Of a stretch of 64,000 nucleotides of DNA, positions 1 through 8,578 are shown piece after piece. The notes under the pieces are model-generated. The model worked only from the letters and a program-made list of their open reading frames with translations, searched no databases and was not told the DNA's origin. Source of the DNA: Polynucleobacter difficilis (GTDB taxonomy: Bacteria; Pseudomonadota; Gammaproteobacteria; Burkholderiales; Burkholderiaceae). Each line of letters begins with the position of its first letter. Within the stretch, counting starts at the first letter, position 1. The stretch spans positions 806,001-870,000 of the forward strand of contig NZ_CP023276.1 of NCBI RefSeq assembly GCF_003065365.1. Direction: 5' to 3'. Both the position numbers and the translations under genes were made by a program.

Positions 1-609
1 ATTTTGCGTTACATCGATCAGTTTTCTGAAAAAGCCAAGGGCTTAACCTTGTTTGGTTTGGCGGGCTTATTTGTAACGACTGTGCTCACGATGGCGGTGA
101 TTGAGAAGGCCTTTAATCACATCTGGCAGATTAAAGATAAGAGACCATTTTTGAAGCGGACGGCCATCTATTTTTCAGCCACGATCCTAGGTCCTTTGGT
201 ATTGGGTATTGGGATCTACCTCAGCGGGTGGTTGCTGAGCGAAACCCAGGGCTTAACCGAAGCGGTCTCGATGGGGTTTGAGGTCTTCGCCCTCGTTATT
301 CCGCTCTTACTTACGATCAGCTTGTTTACTCTGGTGTACAAAGTATTGCCATTTACCTTCGTTGCATGGCGCGATGCCCTCATCGGCGCCTTGTTCGCTG
401 CAATTGTCTTTGAGTTAATGAAATACGGTTTTGGCTTTTTTGTGACGAAGGTCCCGTTTTATAAGACCGTCTACGGCACCTTTGCCATCCTGCCATTGGC
501 ACTCATTTGGGTTTATGTGACGTGGTGGGTAACCTTGGCTGGCGCATTGCTCGTAGCCAATATGCCCTTGATCCGATCTGGCTTGCTGCAGACGCAGCAG
601 CCGAAGTAA
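1..609 (+). CDS. YihY/BrkB family inner-membrane protein (5' truncated)
   Basis: C-terminal ~200 residues of a YihY/virulence factor BrkB-type integral membrane protein; the reading frame is already open at base 1, so the N-terminus lies outside the window. Several long hydrophobic segments are visible, separated by short basic loops such as KDKRPFLKR. The family-typical ending is present: a short loop with FYKTVYGTFA followed by a hydrophobic helix containing LALIWVYVTWWVTLAGALL. The family was once annotated as RNase BN; that activity belongs elsewhere and the true role is unknown. It ends at the TAA at 607-609. Family assignment is fairly sure; function is not. Confidence 0.8.
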   Translation: MLRYIDQFSEKAKGLTLFGLAGLFVTTVLTMAVIEKAFNHIWQIKDKRPFLKRTAIYFSATILGPLVLGIGIYLSGWLLSETQGLTEAVSMGFEVFALVIPLLLTISLFTLVYKVLPFTFVAWRDALIGALFAAIVFELMKYGFGFFVTKVPFYKTVYGTFAILPLALIWVYVTWWVTLAGALLVANMPLIRSGLLQTQQPK

Positions 610-699
610 GGGAGATTCCACCTTGCAAGCCCTTGCGCTTAGGGCTATATTGGACTTAATTTAGTGGCCTTGTTTGGCCGCATCGATCAAGGAGCAATC

Positions 700-1158
700 A
701 TGAAAGTCAGCGATATTTTGCAGGTGAAGGGCAGCGTGCTTTACACCGTGGCCCCCGATGCTCCTTTGCAAACCGCCATTTTGGTGATGAGTGAGCATGA
801 CATTGGCTCTTTGGTGGTCATGGACTACGACAAGCTGATTGGGATCCTGACCTTCCGCGAGGTGATTAAAACCTTGGCATTGCATCGCGGTACTGTCGAT
901 GGCCTCACCGTTCGCTCTGTGATGAGTGCAGAGCCCTTAACCTGTTCGATGGAGACCGAACTTGACGAGGTCCGCCGCATTATGCTCACCCAGCATGCAC
1001 GTTATTTGCCGGTGGTCGATCGGCAGGTTTTGATGGGGGTGATTTCCTTTTACGACGTGGCAAAGGCCGTAGTTGAGGCCCAGGACTTTGAAAACTCGAT
1101 GCTCAAGGCCTACATTCGGGATTGGCCGAGCGATGAAACGGAAAAAACCGCAAACTAA
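700..1158 (+). CDS. CBS-domain protein
   Basis: A 152-residue stand-alone protein made of two CBS motifs (about residues 8-60 and 75-130), the pair that forms a Bateman module binding adenine nucleotides. The second CBS carries the usual pattern RYLPVVDRQVLMGVISFYDV. The open frame continues upstream to 664, but ATG 700 is preceded by AAGGAG at 689-694 and is chosen as the start. It has no fused enzymatic or transport domain. Proteins of this size are often regulators of unknown partners; nothing here identifies the target. It sits between a membrane protein and aroC with short gaps. Confidence 0.85.
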   Translation: MKVSDILQVKGSVLYTVAPDAPLQTAILVMSEHDIGSLVVMDYDKLIGILTFREVIKTLALHRGTVDGLTVRSVMSAEPLTCSMETELDEVRRIMLTQHARYLPVVDRQVLMGVISFYDVAKAVVEAQDFENSMLKAYIRDWPSDETEKTAN

Positions 1159-1190
1159 GCCCCCAATGCCGGCAATGCCATAATGACGGT

Positions 1191-2306
1191 ATGTCTGGAA
1201 ATACCTTAGGCCTCCTATTTAGCGTAACTACCTTCGGGGAGTCCCATGGCCCTGCCATTGGCGCAGTAGTGGACGGCTGCCCACCCGGAATGCTTCTGAG
1301 TGAGGCGGATTTACAGCACGATTTGGATCGTCGCAAGCCAGGTACCTCACGCCATGTCACCCAGCGCAAAGAAGAGGACAAGGTTGAAATTCTGTCGGGC
1401 GTATTCGAGGGAAAAACAACCGGTACGCCGATCGCATTATTGATTCGCAATACCGATCAGCGCAGCCAAGATTACGGCAACATTTTGCAAACCTTTAGGC
1501 CTGGTCATGCCGACTATGCCTACCACCATAAGTATGGTTTGCGAGATCCGCGTGGAGGTGGTCGATCTTCAGCGCGATTGACGGCGCCCGTCGTAGCCGC
1601 AGCAGCGATTGCAAAAAAATGGCTAAACGAGCAGTATGGCACCCGCATTTACGGTTACATGAGTCAGTTGGGCGAACTTGCTGTGCCCTTTGAAGATGCA
1701 GAGCACATCGAGCGCAATCCCTTCTTTGTTGCCAATAACTCCATGTTGCCTCAGCTAGAAGACTATATGGACAGCTTGCGCAAGGCAGGGGATTCCTGCG
1801 GTGCCAAGATTGAAGTACGCGCAACCCATGTACCCATGGGTCTGGGTGAGCCTCTATTTGATAAGCTCGATGCCGATATTGCCCATGCGATGATGGGCAT
1901 CAATGCCGTGAAGGGCGTTGAGATTGGTGCTGGCTTCGCCGCAGTAACGCAGCGTGGCAGTGAACATGGCGATGAGTTGCATCCCGACGGCTTTGCAAGT
2001 AACCACTCGGGCGGTACATTGGGCGGTATTAGCACTGGCCAAGACTTGCGCGTTGCGATTGCGATCAAGCCAACTTCCAGCATCATGAGCCCGAAAGAAT
2101 CGGTTGATCTGGATGGTAAGCCGATGACGGTGCAAACCAAAGGGCGGCATGATCCTTGTGTTGGTATTCGGGCAACCCCGATTGCCGAAGCCATGTTGGC
2201 ATTGGTATTAATGGACCATGCCTTGCGTCACCGTGCACAGTGCGCTGATGTTCAGGTGGCAATGCCAGCCATACCAGGCGCCCGTCCTGGCGCGCAATCT
2301 TCCTAA
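1191..2306 (+). CDS. aroC: Chorismate synthase
   Basis: Cytoplasmic FMN-dependent enzyme that converts 5-enolpyruvylshikimate-3-phosphate to chorismate, the last step of the shikimate pathway. The 371 residues match the family length. Signatures are visible: GESHGPAIG near residue 16, the RPGHADYAYHHKYG block near residue 103, and DPRGGGRSSAR just after it. The C-terminus ends in a short Ala/Pro tail (IPGARPGAQSS). The start ATG gives the canonical N-terminus MSGNTLGLLFSVTTFGESHG. The following MFS gene starts 13 bp after the stop, so the two are probably cotranscribed. Confidence 0.97.
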   Translation: MSGNTLGLLFSVTTFGESHGPAIGAVVDGCPPGMLLSEADLQHDLDRRKPGTSRHVTQRKEEDKVEILSGVFEGKTTGTPIALLIRNTDQRSQDYGNILQTFRPGHADYAYHHKYGLRDPRGGGRSSARLTAPVVAAAAIAKKWLNEQYGTRIYGYMSQLGELAVPFEDAEHIERNPFFVANNSMLPQLEDYMDSLRKAGDSCGAKIEVRATHVPMGLGEPLFDKLDADIAHAMMGINAVKGVEIGAGFAAVTQRGSEHGDELHPDGFASNHSGGTLGGISTGQDLRVAIAIKPTSSIMSPKESVDLDGKPMTVQTKGRHDPCVGIRATPIAEAMLALVLMDHALRHRAQCADVQVAMPAIPGARPGAQSS

Positions 2307-2319
2307 AGCACAAACACGA

Positions 2320-3468
2320 ATGACGCTATCGGTACGCTGGGCCTTCGGGTCCTTTTTCTTTTTGTACTTTGCCTACGTCGGTCTCATTTCGCCTTTTGCG
2401 AGCCTGTATTTTGTAGATAAGGGATTTAGTGCGATTGAGATTGCGGTACTGATGTCGATGCTTCAAGTGACCCGCATCTTGGGGCCGTTTTCATGGGGCT
2501 GGTTATCCGACTATCTCTCGAATCGAATTGGCATTATTCGCTTCTGTGCGGCGCTTGCTAGCCTTGTGTTCTTGTGCATCTTCTTCTTAGAGAGTTACAT
2601 CGCTTTTTTTGTGTGGATGTTTATTCTGCACACTATCTTAAGTAGCCTGACTCCGCTCGGGGAGGCGGCTACAGTGCATGCTTTATTTAAAGATGACTCC
2701 TTTGATAAACGCTATGGGCGATTGCGCTTATGGGGTTCAATTGGTTTTATCTGCATGGTGCTGTTAGCCGGTGAATTTTTTGATCGATTTGGTATTGCTT
2801 GGTTTCCGTGGATCGGCGCAGCAGTGCTCTTTTTGCTGGCAATCGATACTTGGTGCATGCGTGAACCGAAGCTCGATCGGCGGCCGATGGTACGCGGTGA
2901 AATGCGCGGTGTTTTAGTTAATCCCGATGTCCGTTGGTTTTTGGTATCCGGGTTTTTTATGATCTTTGCGCACGCCGCCTTGTATGTTTTTTTCTCCTTG
3001 TACTTAGTCAGTCTCGGATACGACAAATGGGAGATTGGTCTCTTTTGGGCGCTCGGTGTTTTTGCCGAAGTGGTTTTCTTTTACTTTCAGAGCAAAGTGC
3101 TCAGCCGCCTTGATCCTGAAGTGGTGTTGCAAGCGACGTTTGGCATGGGCGTCGTGCGCTTCATGTTGATCGCCTTGTATCCGACGACGGCCGTGTTGAT
3201 TCTGGCGCAGGTATTGCATGCGGGCACCTTTGCGGCGCACCACAGCGCCAGCGTCAAATTGATTCAGCGCTGGTTCTCAGGCCCCTTGCAAGCCCGTGGT
3301 CAAGCGCTATTCACCACGGTGTCGTATGGCTTAGGCGGTACGCTGGGTGGTCTTGCTGCCGGCTGGGTTTGGGAGGCATTGCAGCCACGGGATGTGTTTG
3401 TGATGTCCGCTTTGGCTTGCGGTCTCGCGGGCCTGGCGATTCAGAAAGTACGTCCTCGCACTATTTAG
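2320..3468 (+). CDS. MFS transporter, HcaT/LacY-like
   Basis: A 382-residue 12-helix major facilitator of the MFS_1-like group that includes the phenylpropionate transporter HcaT. The family feature YGRLRLWGSIGFI sits at the start of the fourth helix, and the N-terminus VRWAFGSFFFLYFAYVGL is typical. The open frame extends upstream into aroC, but ATG 2320 lies 13 bp after the aroC stop and gives the expected N-terminus. The substrate cannot be told from sequence; an aromatic acid or a sugar/nucleoside proton symport would fit the family. A short hairpin follows and the next gene is convergent. Confidence 0.85.
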   Translation: MTLSVRWAFGSFFFLYFAYVGLISPFASLYFVDKGFSAIEIAVLMSMLQVTRILGPFSWGWLSDYLSNRIGIIRFCAALASLVFLCIFFLESYIAFFVWMFILHTILSSLTPLGEAATVHALFKDDSFDKRYGRLRLWGSIGFICMVLLAGEFFDRFGIAWFPWIGAAVLFLLAIDTWCMREPKLDRRPMVRGEMRGVLVNPDVRWFLVSGFFMIFAHAALYVFFSLYLVSLGYDKWEIGLFWALGVFAEVVFFYFQSKVLSRLDPEVVLQATFGMGVVRFMLIALYPTTAVLILAQVLHAGTFAAHHSASVKLIQRWFSGPLQARGQALFTTVSYGLGGTLGGLAAGWVWEALQPRDVFVMSALACGLAGLAIQKVRPRTI

Positions 3469-3476
3469 GGTGAAGC

Positions 3477-3495
3477 AGGTCCCATGCAGGGACCT
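3477..3495. terminator. Hairpin between convergent genes
   Basis: Perfect 7-bp stem AGGTCCC/GGGACCT with a 5-nt loop between the convergent MFS and ETF-QO genes. There is no T-tract on either strand, so it is at best a weak or factor-assisted terminator. Confidence 0.3.
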
Positions 3496-3500
3496 TGCAA

Positions 3501-5168
3501 CTACATCGATGAATAGTTGGGACCGCCGCCACCTTCGGGCGTAATCCAAATAATGTTTTGCGTGGGATCTTTGATGTCACAACTCTTGCAGTGCACGCAG
3601 TTTTGCGCATTGATTTGCAATTGCGATTCACCATTGTGTTCAACGTATTCGTATACGCCAGCGGGGCAATAGCGTTGCTCTGGACCGGCATAGGTTTTTA
3701 AGTTGACCTGCACCGGCACCGATGCATCTTTCAGCGTGAGGTGGGCTGGTTGATCTTCCGCATGATTGGTGTTGGAGATAAAAACCGAAGAGAGGCGATC
3801 AAACGTAATCTTGCCATCGGGCTTAGGGTAATCAATCGGATGATGCTGCGAGGCTGGCTCAAGGCATTCGTGATCGGCGCGGCGATTATGAATCGTCCAT
3901 GGGGGATTGCCACCCAAGAGTTTTTGCTCTAAGCCAACCATGGCAGTACCGAGGTAGAGTCCTTTAGCCATCCATGGCTTGAAGTTTCTGGCTTGATTGA
4001 GTTCGGTATGCAACCAACTGTTTTCAAATGCGCTGGGATAGGCCGACAGAATGTCATTGGAGCGATTTTCGATAATCGCGTTCACAGCAGCATCGGCTGC
4101 CAACATCCCGGTTTTAATGGCAGCATGGCTGCCTTTGATGCGCGATGCATTGAGGTAGCCGGCATCGCAACCAATCAGAGCGCCACCCGGAAACACCGTT
4201 TGCGGCAGGCTATTTAAGCCGCCCGCAGCGATGGCTCTAGCGCCATACTCAAGGCGTTTACCGCCTTCAAAGGTGGGCCGAATAGCGGGATGCAATTTGT
4301 AGCGTTGAAACTCTTCAAACGGACTCAAGTAAGGATTCTTGTACGACAGCCCAACGACAAGACCAACCGCCACTAAATTTGTTCCAAAGTGGTACAGGAA
4401 TGAGCCGCCATAGGTTTGTGCATCCAGCGGCCAACCTGCGGTATGTACTACCAGCCCAGGGCGGTGCTCTTCGGGTTTCACTTCCCAGAGTTCCTTAATA
4501 CCAAGGCCATAGCTTTGCGGATCGCGGCCGCGATTTAAATCAAAGCGCTGCATTAGTTGCTTGCCTAAATGGCCGCGGGCCCCCTCAGCAAAGAGGGTGT
4601 ACTTCGCATACAGCTCCATGCCAAGCTGAAAGTGATCGCCCGGTTTACCTGATTTGGTAATGCCCATGGAGCCCGTTGCAACACCCCGAACCGCACCGTG
4701 TTCGGTATACAGAATCTCCGCTGCAGCAAAGCCGGGAAACACATCCACGCCGAGTGCTTCTGCTTGCTCGCCGAGCCAACGGGTGAGGTGAGCCAGGCTA
4801 ATGATGTAATTGCCCTCGTTTTTGAAGCAGGCCGGCAAAATCCAATTGGGGAATTGGTAGGATTTTTCCTCGGTCAAAAACAGAAACCGATCGGCGCTGA
4901 CCGGTGTATTTAACGGCGCACCCCGTTCTTGCCAATCTGGAAATAGCTCAGTGAGGGCTCTGGGGTCCATGACCGCCCCCGACAGAATATGGGCGCCGAT
5001 TTCAGAGCCTTTTTCGAGAACGCAAACGCTAATCTCGCGATTTCGGCTAGCGGCGAGCTGTTTAGCGTGGATTGCGGCCGATAGCCCAGCTGGACCGCCG
5101 CCAACAATCACGAGGTCATATTCCATTGCCTCACGAATGGCGCTGTTATTGGTGGCAAATTCAGTCAT
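3501..5168 (-). CDS. Electron transfer flavoprotein-ubiquinone oxidoreductase
   Basis: Membrane-associated FAD/4Fe-4S enzyme that passes electrons from reduced ETF (fatty-acid and amino-acid oxidation) to ubiquinone. The 555 residues match the full-length family. The N-terminus has the dinucleotide-binding motif VIVGGGPAGLSAAIHA (residues ~20-35). The C-terminus has the ferredoxin-like cluster ligands CPAGVYEY and NCVHCKSCDIKDP, and ends with the conserved EGGGGPNYSSM. No ETF alpha/beta genes are nearby. It is transcribed alone on the minus strand. Confidence 0.95.
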   Translation of the reverse strand: MTEFATNNSAIREAMEYDLVIVGGGPAGLSAAIHAKQLAASRNREISVCVLEKGSEIGAHILSGAVMDPRALTELFPDWQERGAPLNTPVSADRFLFLTEEKSYQFPNWILPACFKNEGNYIISLAHLTRWLGEQAEALGVDVFPGFAAAEILYTEHGAVRGVATGSMGITKSGKPGDHFQLGMELYAKYTLFAEGARGHLGKQLMQRFDLNRGRDPQSYGLGIKELWEVKPEEHRPGLVVHTAGWPLDAQTYGGSFLYHFGTNLVAVGLVVGLSYKNPYLSPFEEFQRYKLHPAIRPTFEGGKRLEYGARAIAAGGLNSLPQTVFPGGALIGCDAGYLNASRIKGSHAAIKTGMLAADAAVNAIIENRSNDILSAYPSAFENSWLHTELNQARNFKPWMAKGLYLGTAMVGLEQKLLGGNPPWTIHNRRADHECLEPASQHHPIDYPKPDGKITFDRLSSVFISNTNHAEDQPAHLTLKDASVPVQVNLKTYAGPEQRYCPAGVYEYVEHNGESQLQINAQNCVHCKSCDIKDPTQNIIWITPEGGGGPNYSSM

Positions 5169-5321
5169 GGCGTTAGTTTAGTTCCATTCTGCGCATCCAT
5201 TTGGGGATCGCGCGCATTTGCCTTGAAGGGCGTCCGGAATGAACGACCCGCTCCCTGAAAGGGCTCTAAGGGTATGATGGTGTTTTTCCACTTTTGCATA
5301 CATTTTTTAGGACAAAAGCCC

Positions 5322-6023
5322 ATGAATAAGACGTACCCATCGGCAATCGAGGCATTGCGCGGTGTATTAAAAGATGGCCAGACCATTGCAGTCGGTGGCT
5401 TCGGTCTTTGCGGCATTCCCGAGGCCTTGATCGCTGCAGTCCGCGAGCTGGGCGTACAAAACCTGTCAGCCATTTCAAACAATGCCGGCGTTGACGGCTT
5501 TGGCCTTGGCTTGTTATTGGAATCGCGTCAGGTCAAAAAAATGATCGCATCCTATGTGGGCGAGAACAAAGAATTCGAGCGTCAGTATTTGGCCGGCGAA
5601 TTGGAACTGGAATTCACGCCCCAAGGTACCCTAGCTGAAAAGCTGCGGGCAGGGGGTTGCGGTATTCCAGGATTTTTCACGAAGACGGGCGTCGGTACCA
5701 TGGTTGCCGAAGGCAAGGACGTGCGCTCGTTTGACGGCGAAGATTACATTTTGGAGCGCGCATTGGTTCCTGATGTTTCCTTAGTGAAGGCATGGAAGGC
5801 GGATCGTGCCGGTAATTTGGTGTACCGCTACACCGCACGTAACTTCAATCCCGTGGTTGCCATGGCTGGCAAAGTAACCATTGCGGAAGTAGAAGAGATT
5901 GTGGAAAACGGTGAGCTCGATCCAGACCAAATTCATACCCCCAGTATTTACGTGACTCGCCTCGTGCTCAATGCCAATCCCGAAAAGCGGATTGAGCAGC
6001 GCACATTGACACAAGCCGCTTAA
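5322..6023 (+). CDS. scoA: 3-oxoacid CoA-transferase subunit A
   Basis: Alpha subunit of a succinyl-CoA:3-ketoacid CoA-transferase, which swaps CoA between succinyl-CoA and acetoacetate-type acids. The CoA-transferase I fold is clear from GGFGLCGIPEALI (residues ~24-36), MIASYVGENKEFERQ and GGCGIPGFFTKTGVGT. Length is 233 residues from ATG 5322, which gives the standard N-terminus. The frame is open to 5274, but that segment is not conserved-looking. The partner subunit starts 11 bp after the stop, so the two form an operon. AtoD/PcaI homologues would look similar, so the substrate is inferred. Confidence 0.92.
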   Translation: MNKTYPSAIEALRGVLKDGQTIAVGGFGLCGIPEALIAAVRELGVQNLSAISNNAGVDGFGLGLLLESRQVKKMIASYVGENKEFERQYLAGELELEFTPQGTLAEKLRAGGCGIPGFFTKTGVGTMVAEGKDVRSFDGEDYILERALVPDVSLVKAWKADRAGNLVYRYTARNFNPVVAMAGKVTIAEVEEIVENGELDPDQIHTPSIYVTRLVLNANPEKRIEQRTLTQAA

Positions 6024-6034
6024 AGGAAAAGAAG

Positions 6035-6685
6035 ATGCCGTGGAATAGAGATGAAATGGCGGCGCGTGCTGCCAAAGAATTACAAGATGGTTTTTACGTC
6101 AACCTCGGTATTGGTATGCCGACCTTGGTTGCGAATCACGTACCCAAAGACATGGAAGTCTGGTTGCAATCCGAAAACGGCTTGCTCGGCATTGGTCCAT
6201 TTCCGACCGAAGCAGAGGTGGATGCCGATTTAGTCAATGCAGGCAAGCAAACGATTACCTTAATCCCTGGCTCCGCTATTTTTTCTTCGGCGGATTCCTT
6301 TGGGATGATTCGGGGCGGAAAGATCAACATTGCTATTTTGGGTGCGATGCAAGTGAGCGAGCACGGCGATTTGGCCAACTGGATGATTCCAGGCAAGATG
6401 GTCAAAGGCATGGGCGGCGCAATGGATTTAGTGGCTGGCGTTAAGCATGTCGTGGTCTTGATGGAGCACGTTGCCAAGAAAAAAGACGGCACCGAAGAGA
6501 TCAAGATTTTGCCTAAATGCACATTGCCCCTGACTGGATTGGGTGTAATTAATCGTATCATCACCGATTTAGGCGTGCTTGACATCACTCCCAAGGGTTT
6601 AAAACTAATGGAGTTAGCCCCTGGCGTGACAAAAGAAGAGATCATTGCCAAAACGGGTGCCCCAGTAGACGTTACAGGGTTTTGA
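6035..6685 (+). CDS. scoB: 3-oxoacid CoA-transferase subunit B
   Basis: Beta subunit (216 residues) carrying the catalytic glutamate: the SENG motif places it at Glu47, where the CoA thioester intermediate forms. The surrounding GIGMPTLVAN and SENGLLGIGPFP are typical. An AAAGGA ribosome-binding site precedes ATG 6035. It pairs with ScoA just upstream; together they would handle acetoacetate or another 3-oxoacid, consistent with fatty-acid/ketone-body use and the neighbouring ETF-QO. A different gene (the transporter-hydrolase fusion) starts 13 bp downstream. Confidence 0.93.
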   Translation: MPWNRDEMAARAAKELQDGFYVNLGIGMPTLVANHVPKDMEVWLQSENGLLGIGPFPTEAEVDADLVNAGKQTITLIPGSAIFSSADSFGMIRGGKINIAILGAMQVSEHGDLANWMIPGKMVKGMGGAMDLVAGVKHVVVLMEHVAKKKDGTEEIKILPKCTLPLTGLGVINRIITDLGVLDITPKGLKLMELAPGVTKEEIIAKTGAPVDVTGF

Positions 6686-6697
6686 TTTAGTGAAATA

Positions 6698-8578
6698 ATG
6701 GGATCAACTATGGTTGATCCCCGTTCTTCACCTCCTCAAGCAGCACCAGCAAGCGACGCTGATCAGTACAGCCTGTTGCACATTCATAAGCGCGGCGATG
6801 CCGCGCATTCCCACCGCCGCGAAACATCCAATGCATCCTTGCTCGGCTTAGCGCTGGCGATTACCTTTTCATTTGCCATTGTTGAAGCGATTGCCGGCTA
6901 CCTGGCAGGATCGCTTGCCTTGCTGTCCGATGCGGCGCACATGGTGACCGATGCTGCCGCACTTGGCCTTGCGCTGTTTGCACAAATTATTTCCCGGCGC
7001 CCCCCATCGGCGCGCCATTCATTTGGCTTTGGTCGGGCTGAGGCGTTAGCTGCATTTGTGAATGCGATTGCCATGTTGGCGCTCGTCGCTTGGATTGTTG
7101 GCGAGGCGATTACGCGTTTTTATACGCCACACATTGTCGATGGATTAACAGTTGCGATAGTTGCTGCGATTGGCCTTGTGATGAATATCATCGTTGCGAC
7201 GATCTTGTCGCGTGATAAAAAAAGCGTCAATACACGCGCTGCCTTAGTGCACGTCATGGGTGATTTATTGGGATCGATTGCCGCTCTGGTATCTGGCGTC
7301 GTGATTTATTTTTCAGGCTGGATGGAAATCGATGCGTGGCTCTCAATTCTAGTGGCCTTGTTGATTCTGAAATCAACCATTTCGATCCTCAAAGAGTCGT
7401 ATCACTTTTTGATGGAAGGGGTGCCCCTGAGTATTGACTACATTGCGGTTGGCAAAGACCTCCATGCCGTGAAAGGTGTGCGTGCGGTTCATGATTTGCA
7501 TGTGTGGGAGATGTCGCCCAATCAGCCCGCTTTAATTGGGCACATTGAAGTTGATTCACTGCGCCAATGGCCGGCGCTCATGCGACGGATTAATGCAATG
7601 CTCTTGGAGCGCCATGGCATTGATCATGTGACCTTGCAACCCGAGCTGGTATCCGATCTGCAGGATGACGACAATCCTGTAAATAATTCCACGCCAACAG
7701 CGCCAAAATTAATTCATCATGGTGAACGCTTTTATGTCGAGTGCGCCAGTAGCAATGCCAGCGGCTTACATCGCATGGCGTATCACACCTGGGGTGATCC
7801 TTCTAATCCCCGCGTATTGATTTGTGTGCACGGCCTCACGCGCCGGGGTAGTGACTTTCAAACCTTGGCTGAGGCTATGTGCAAAGACTATTACGTTGTG
7901 TGTCCGGATGTCGTGGGACGAGGCGATTCGGATTTTTTAGAAAACCCCATGCTCTACGGCATTCCCCAGTACGTTGCTGATATGACCACCTTAGTAGCGC
8001 GCTTGAATGTCACGTCGGTAGATTGGTTTGGCACTTCGATGGGCGGCTTGATTGGGATGGTGTATGCCGGTATGCCGGATTCACCGATACGCCGCATTTT
8101 GATTAATGACGTAGGTCCGCGTATTGAGCCTGAATCACTCAAGCGCTTAAGTTCCTACGTAGGACAACCCTTTGCCTATTCCAATCGCGCTGAGGCCTTA
8201 ACGATTTTAAATCGGATCTGCGCCAGCTTTGGCTCCCACACACCAGAAGAGTGGGAGCGCTTAAATGGCCCGCTTTTGCGCGAAGTAAATGACGTCTGGT
8301 CACTGCATTACGACCCGAAGATTGTGATTCCATTTGCAGCGGTTAATCCCGTTTTAGCGAAGGCCGGAGAGATGGCGTTGTGGAATCACTTTGATGCAAT
8401 TACGGTGCCCATCTTGATTGTGCGCGGCGGTGATTCGGATTTATTGTCCAGCGCCACTGTTGAAGAAATGCTCAGGCGCAATCCCCATGCACGCAGCATC
8501 ACGATTTACGGGGTTGGTCATGCGCCTGCCTTTTTAAAGCCCGAGCAAATTGCCCTTGCTGCTGAATTCTTTTCATGA
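6698..8578 (+). CDS. CDF cation efflux transporter fused to alpha/beta hydrolase
   Basis: A single 626-codon frame with two complete domains. Residues ~45-305 form a CzcD/ZitB-type cation diffusion facilitator: six hydrophobic helices, metal-site pairs His81/Asp85 and His185/Asp189, and the cytoplasmic C-terminal domain with HDLHVWEMSPNQPA. A ~30-residue Asp/Asn/Pro-rich linker follows. Residues ~336-626 are an alpha/beta hydrolase with HGLTRRG (oxyanion hole, His378), nucleophile elbow GTSMGG (Ser447), acid Asp579 and His608, so the triad looks intact. Both functions are usually separate genes; I see no stop or internal start in the linker. The C-terminal domain of CDF proteins is cytoplasmic, so the hydrolase should be tethered to the inner face of the membrane. 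The 3' end overlaps relA by 4 bp. Starts at 6698 or 6710 are both possible. Substrate of the hydrolase is unknown. Confidence 0.85.
   Translation: MGSTMVDPRSSPPQAAPASDADQYSLLHIHKRGDAAHSHRRETSNASLLGLALAITFSFAIVEAIAGYLAGSLALLSDAAHMVTDAAALGLALFAQIISRRPPSARHSFGFGRAEALAAFVNAIAMLALVAWIVGEAITRFYTPHIVDGLTVAIVAAIGLVMNIIVATILSRDKKSVNTRAALVHVMGDLLGSIAALVSGVVIYFSGWMEIDAWLSILVALLILKSTISILKESYHFLMEGVPLSIDYIAVGKDLHAVKGVRAVHDLHVWEMSPNQPALIGHIEVDSLRQWPALMRRINAMLLERHGIDHVTLQPELVSDLQDDDNPVNNSTPTAPKLIHHGERFYVECASSNASGLHRMAYHTWGDPSNPRVLICVHGLTRRGSDFQTLAEAMCKDYYVVCPDVVGRGDSDFLENPMLYGIPQYVADMTTLVARLNVTSVDWFGTSMGGLIGMVYAGMPDSPIRRILINDVGPRIEPESLKRLSSYVGQPFAYSNRAEALTILNRICASFGSHTPEEWERLNGPLLREVNDVWSLHYDPKIVIPFAAVNPVLAKAGEMALWNHFDAITVPILIVRGGDSDLLSSATVEEMLRRNPHARSITIYGVGHAPAFLKPEQIALAAEFFS

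Noticed and set aside
6136..6651. 171-codon antisense frame in scoB
   Set aside because: Fully contained in scoB on the opposite strand with no recognisable domain.
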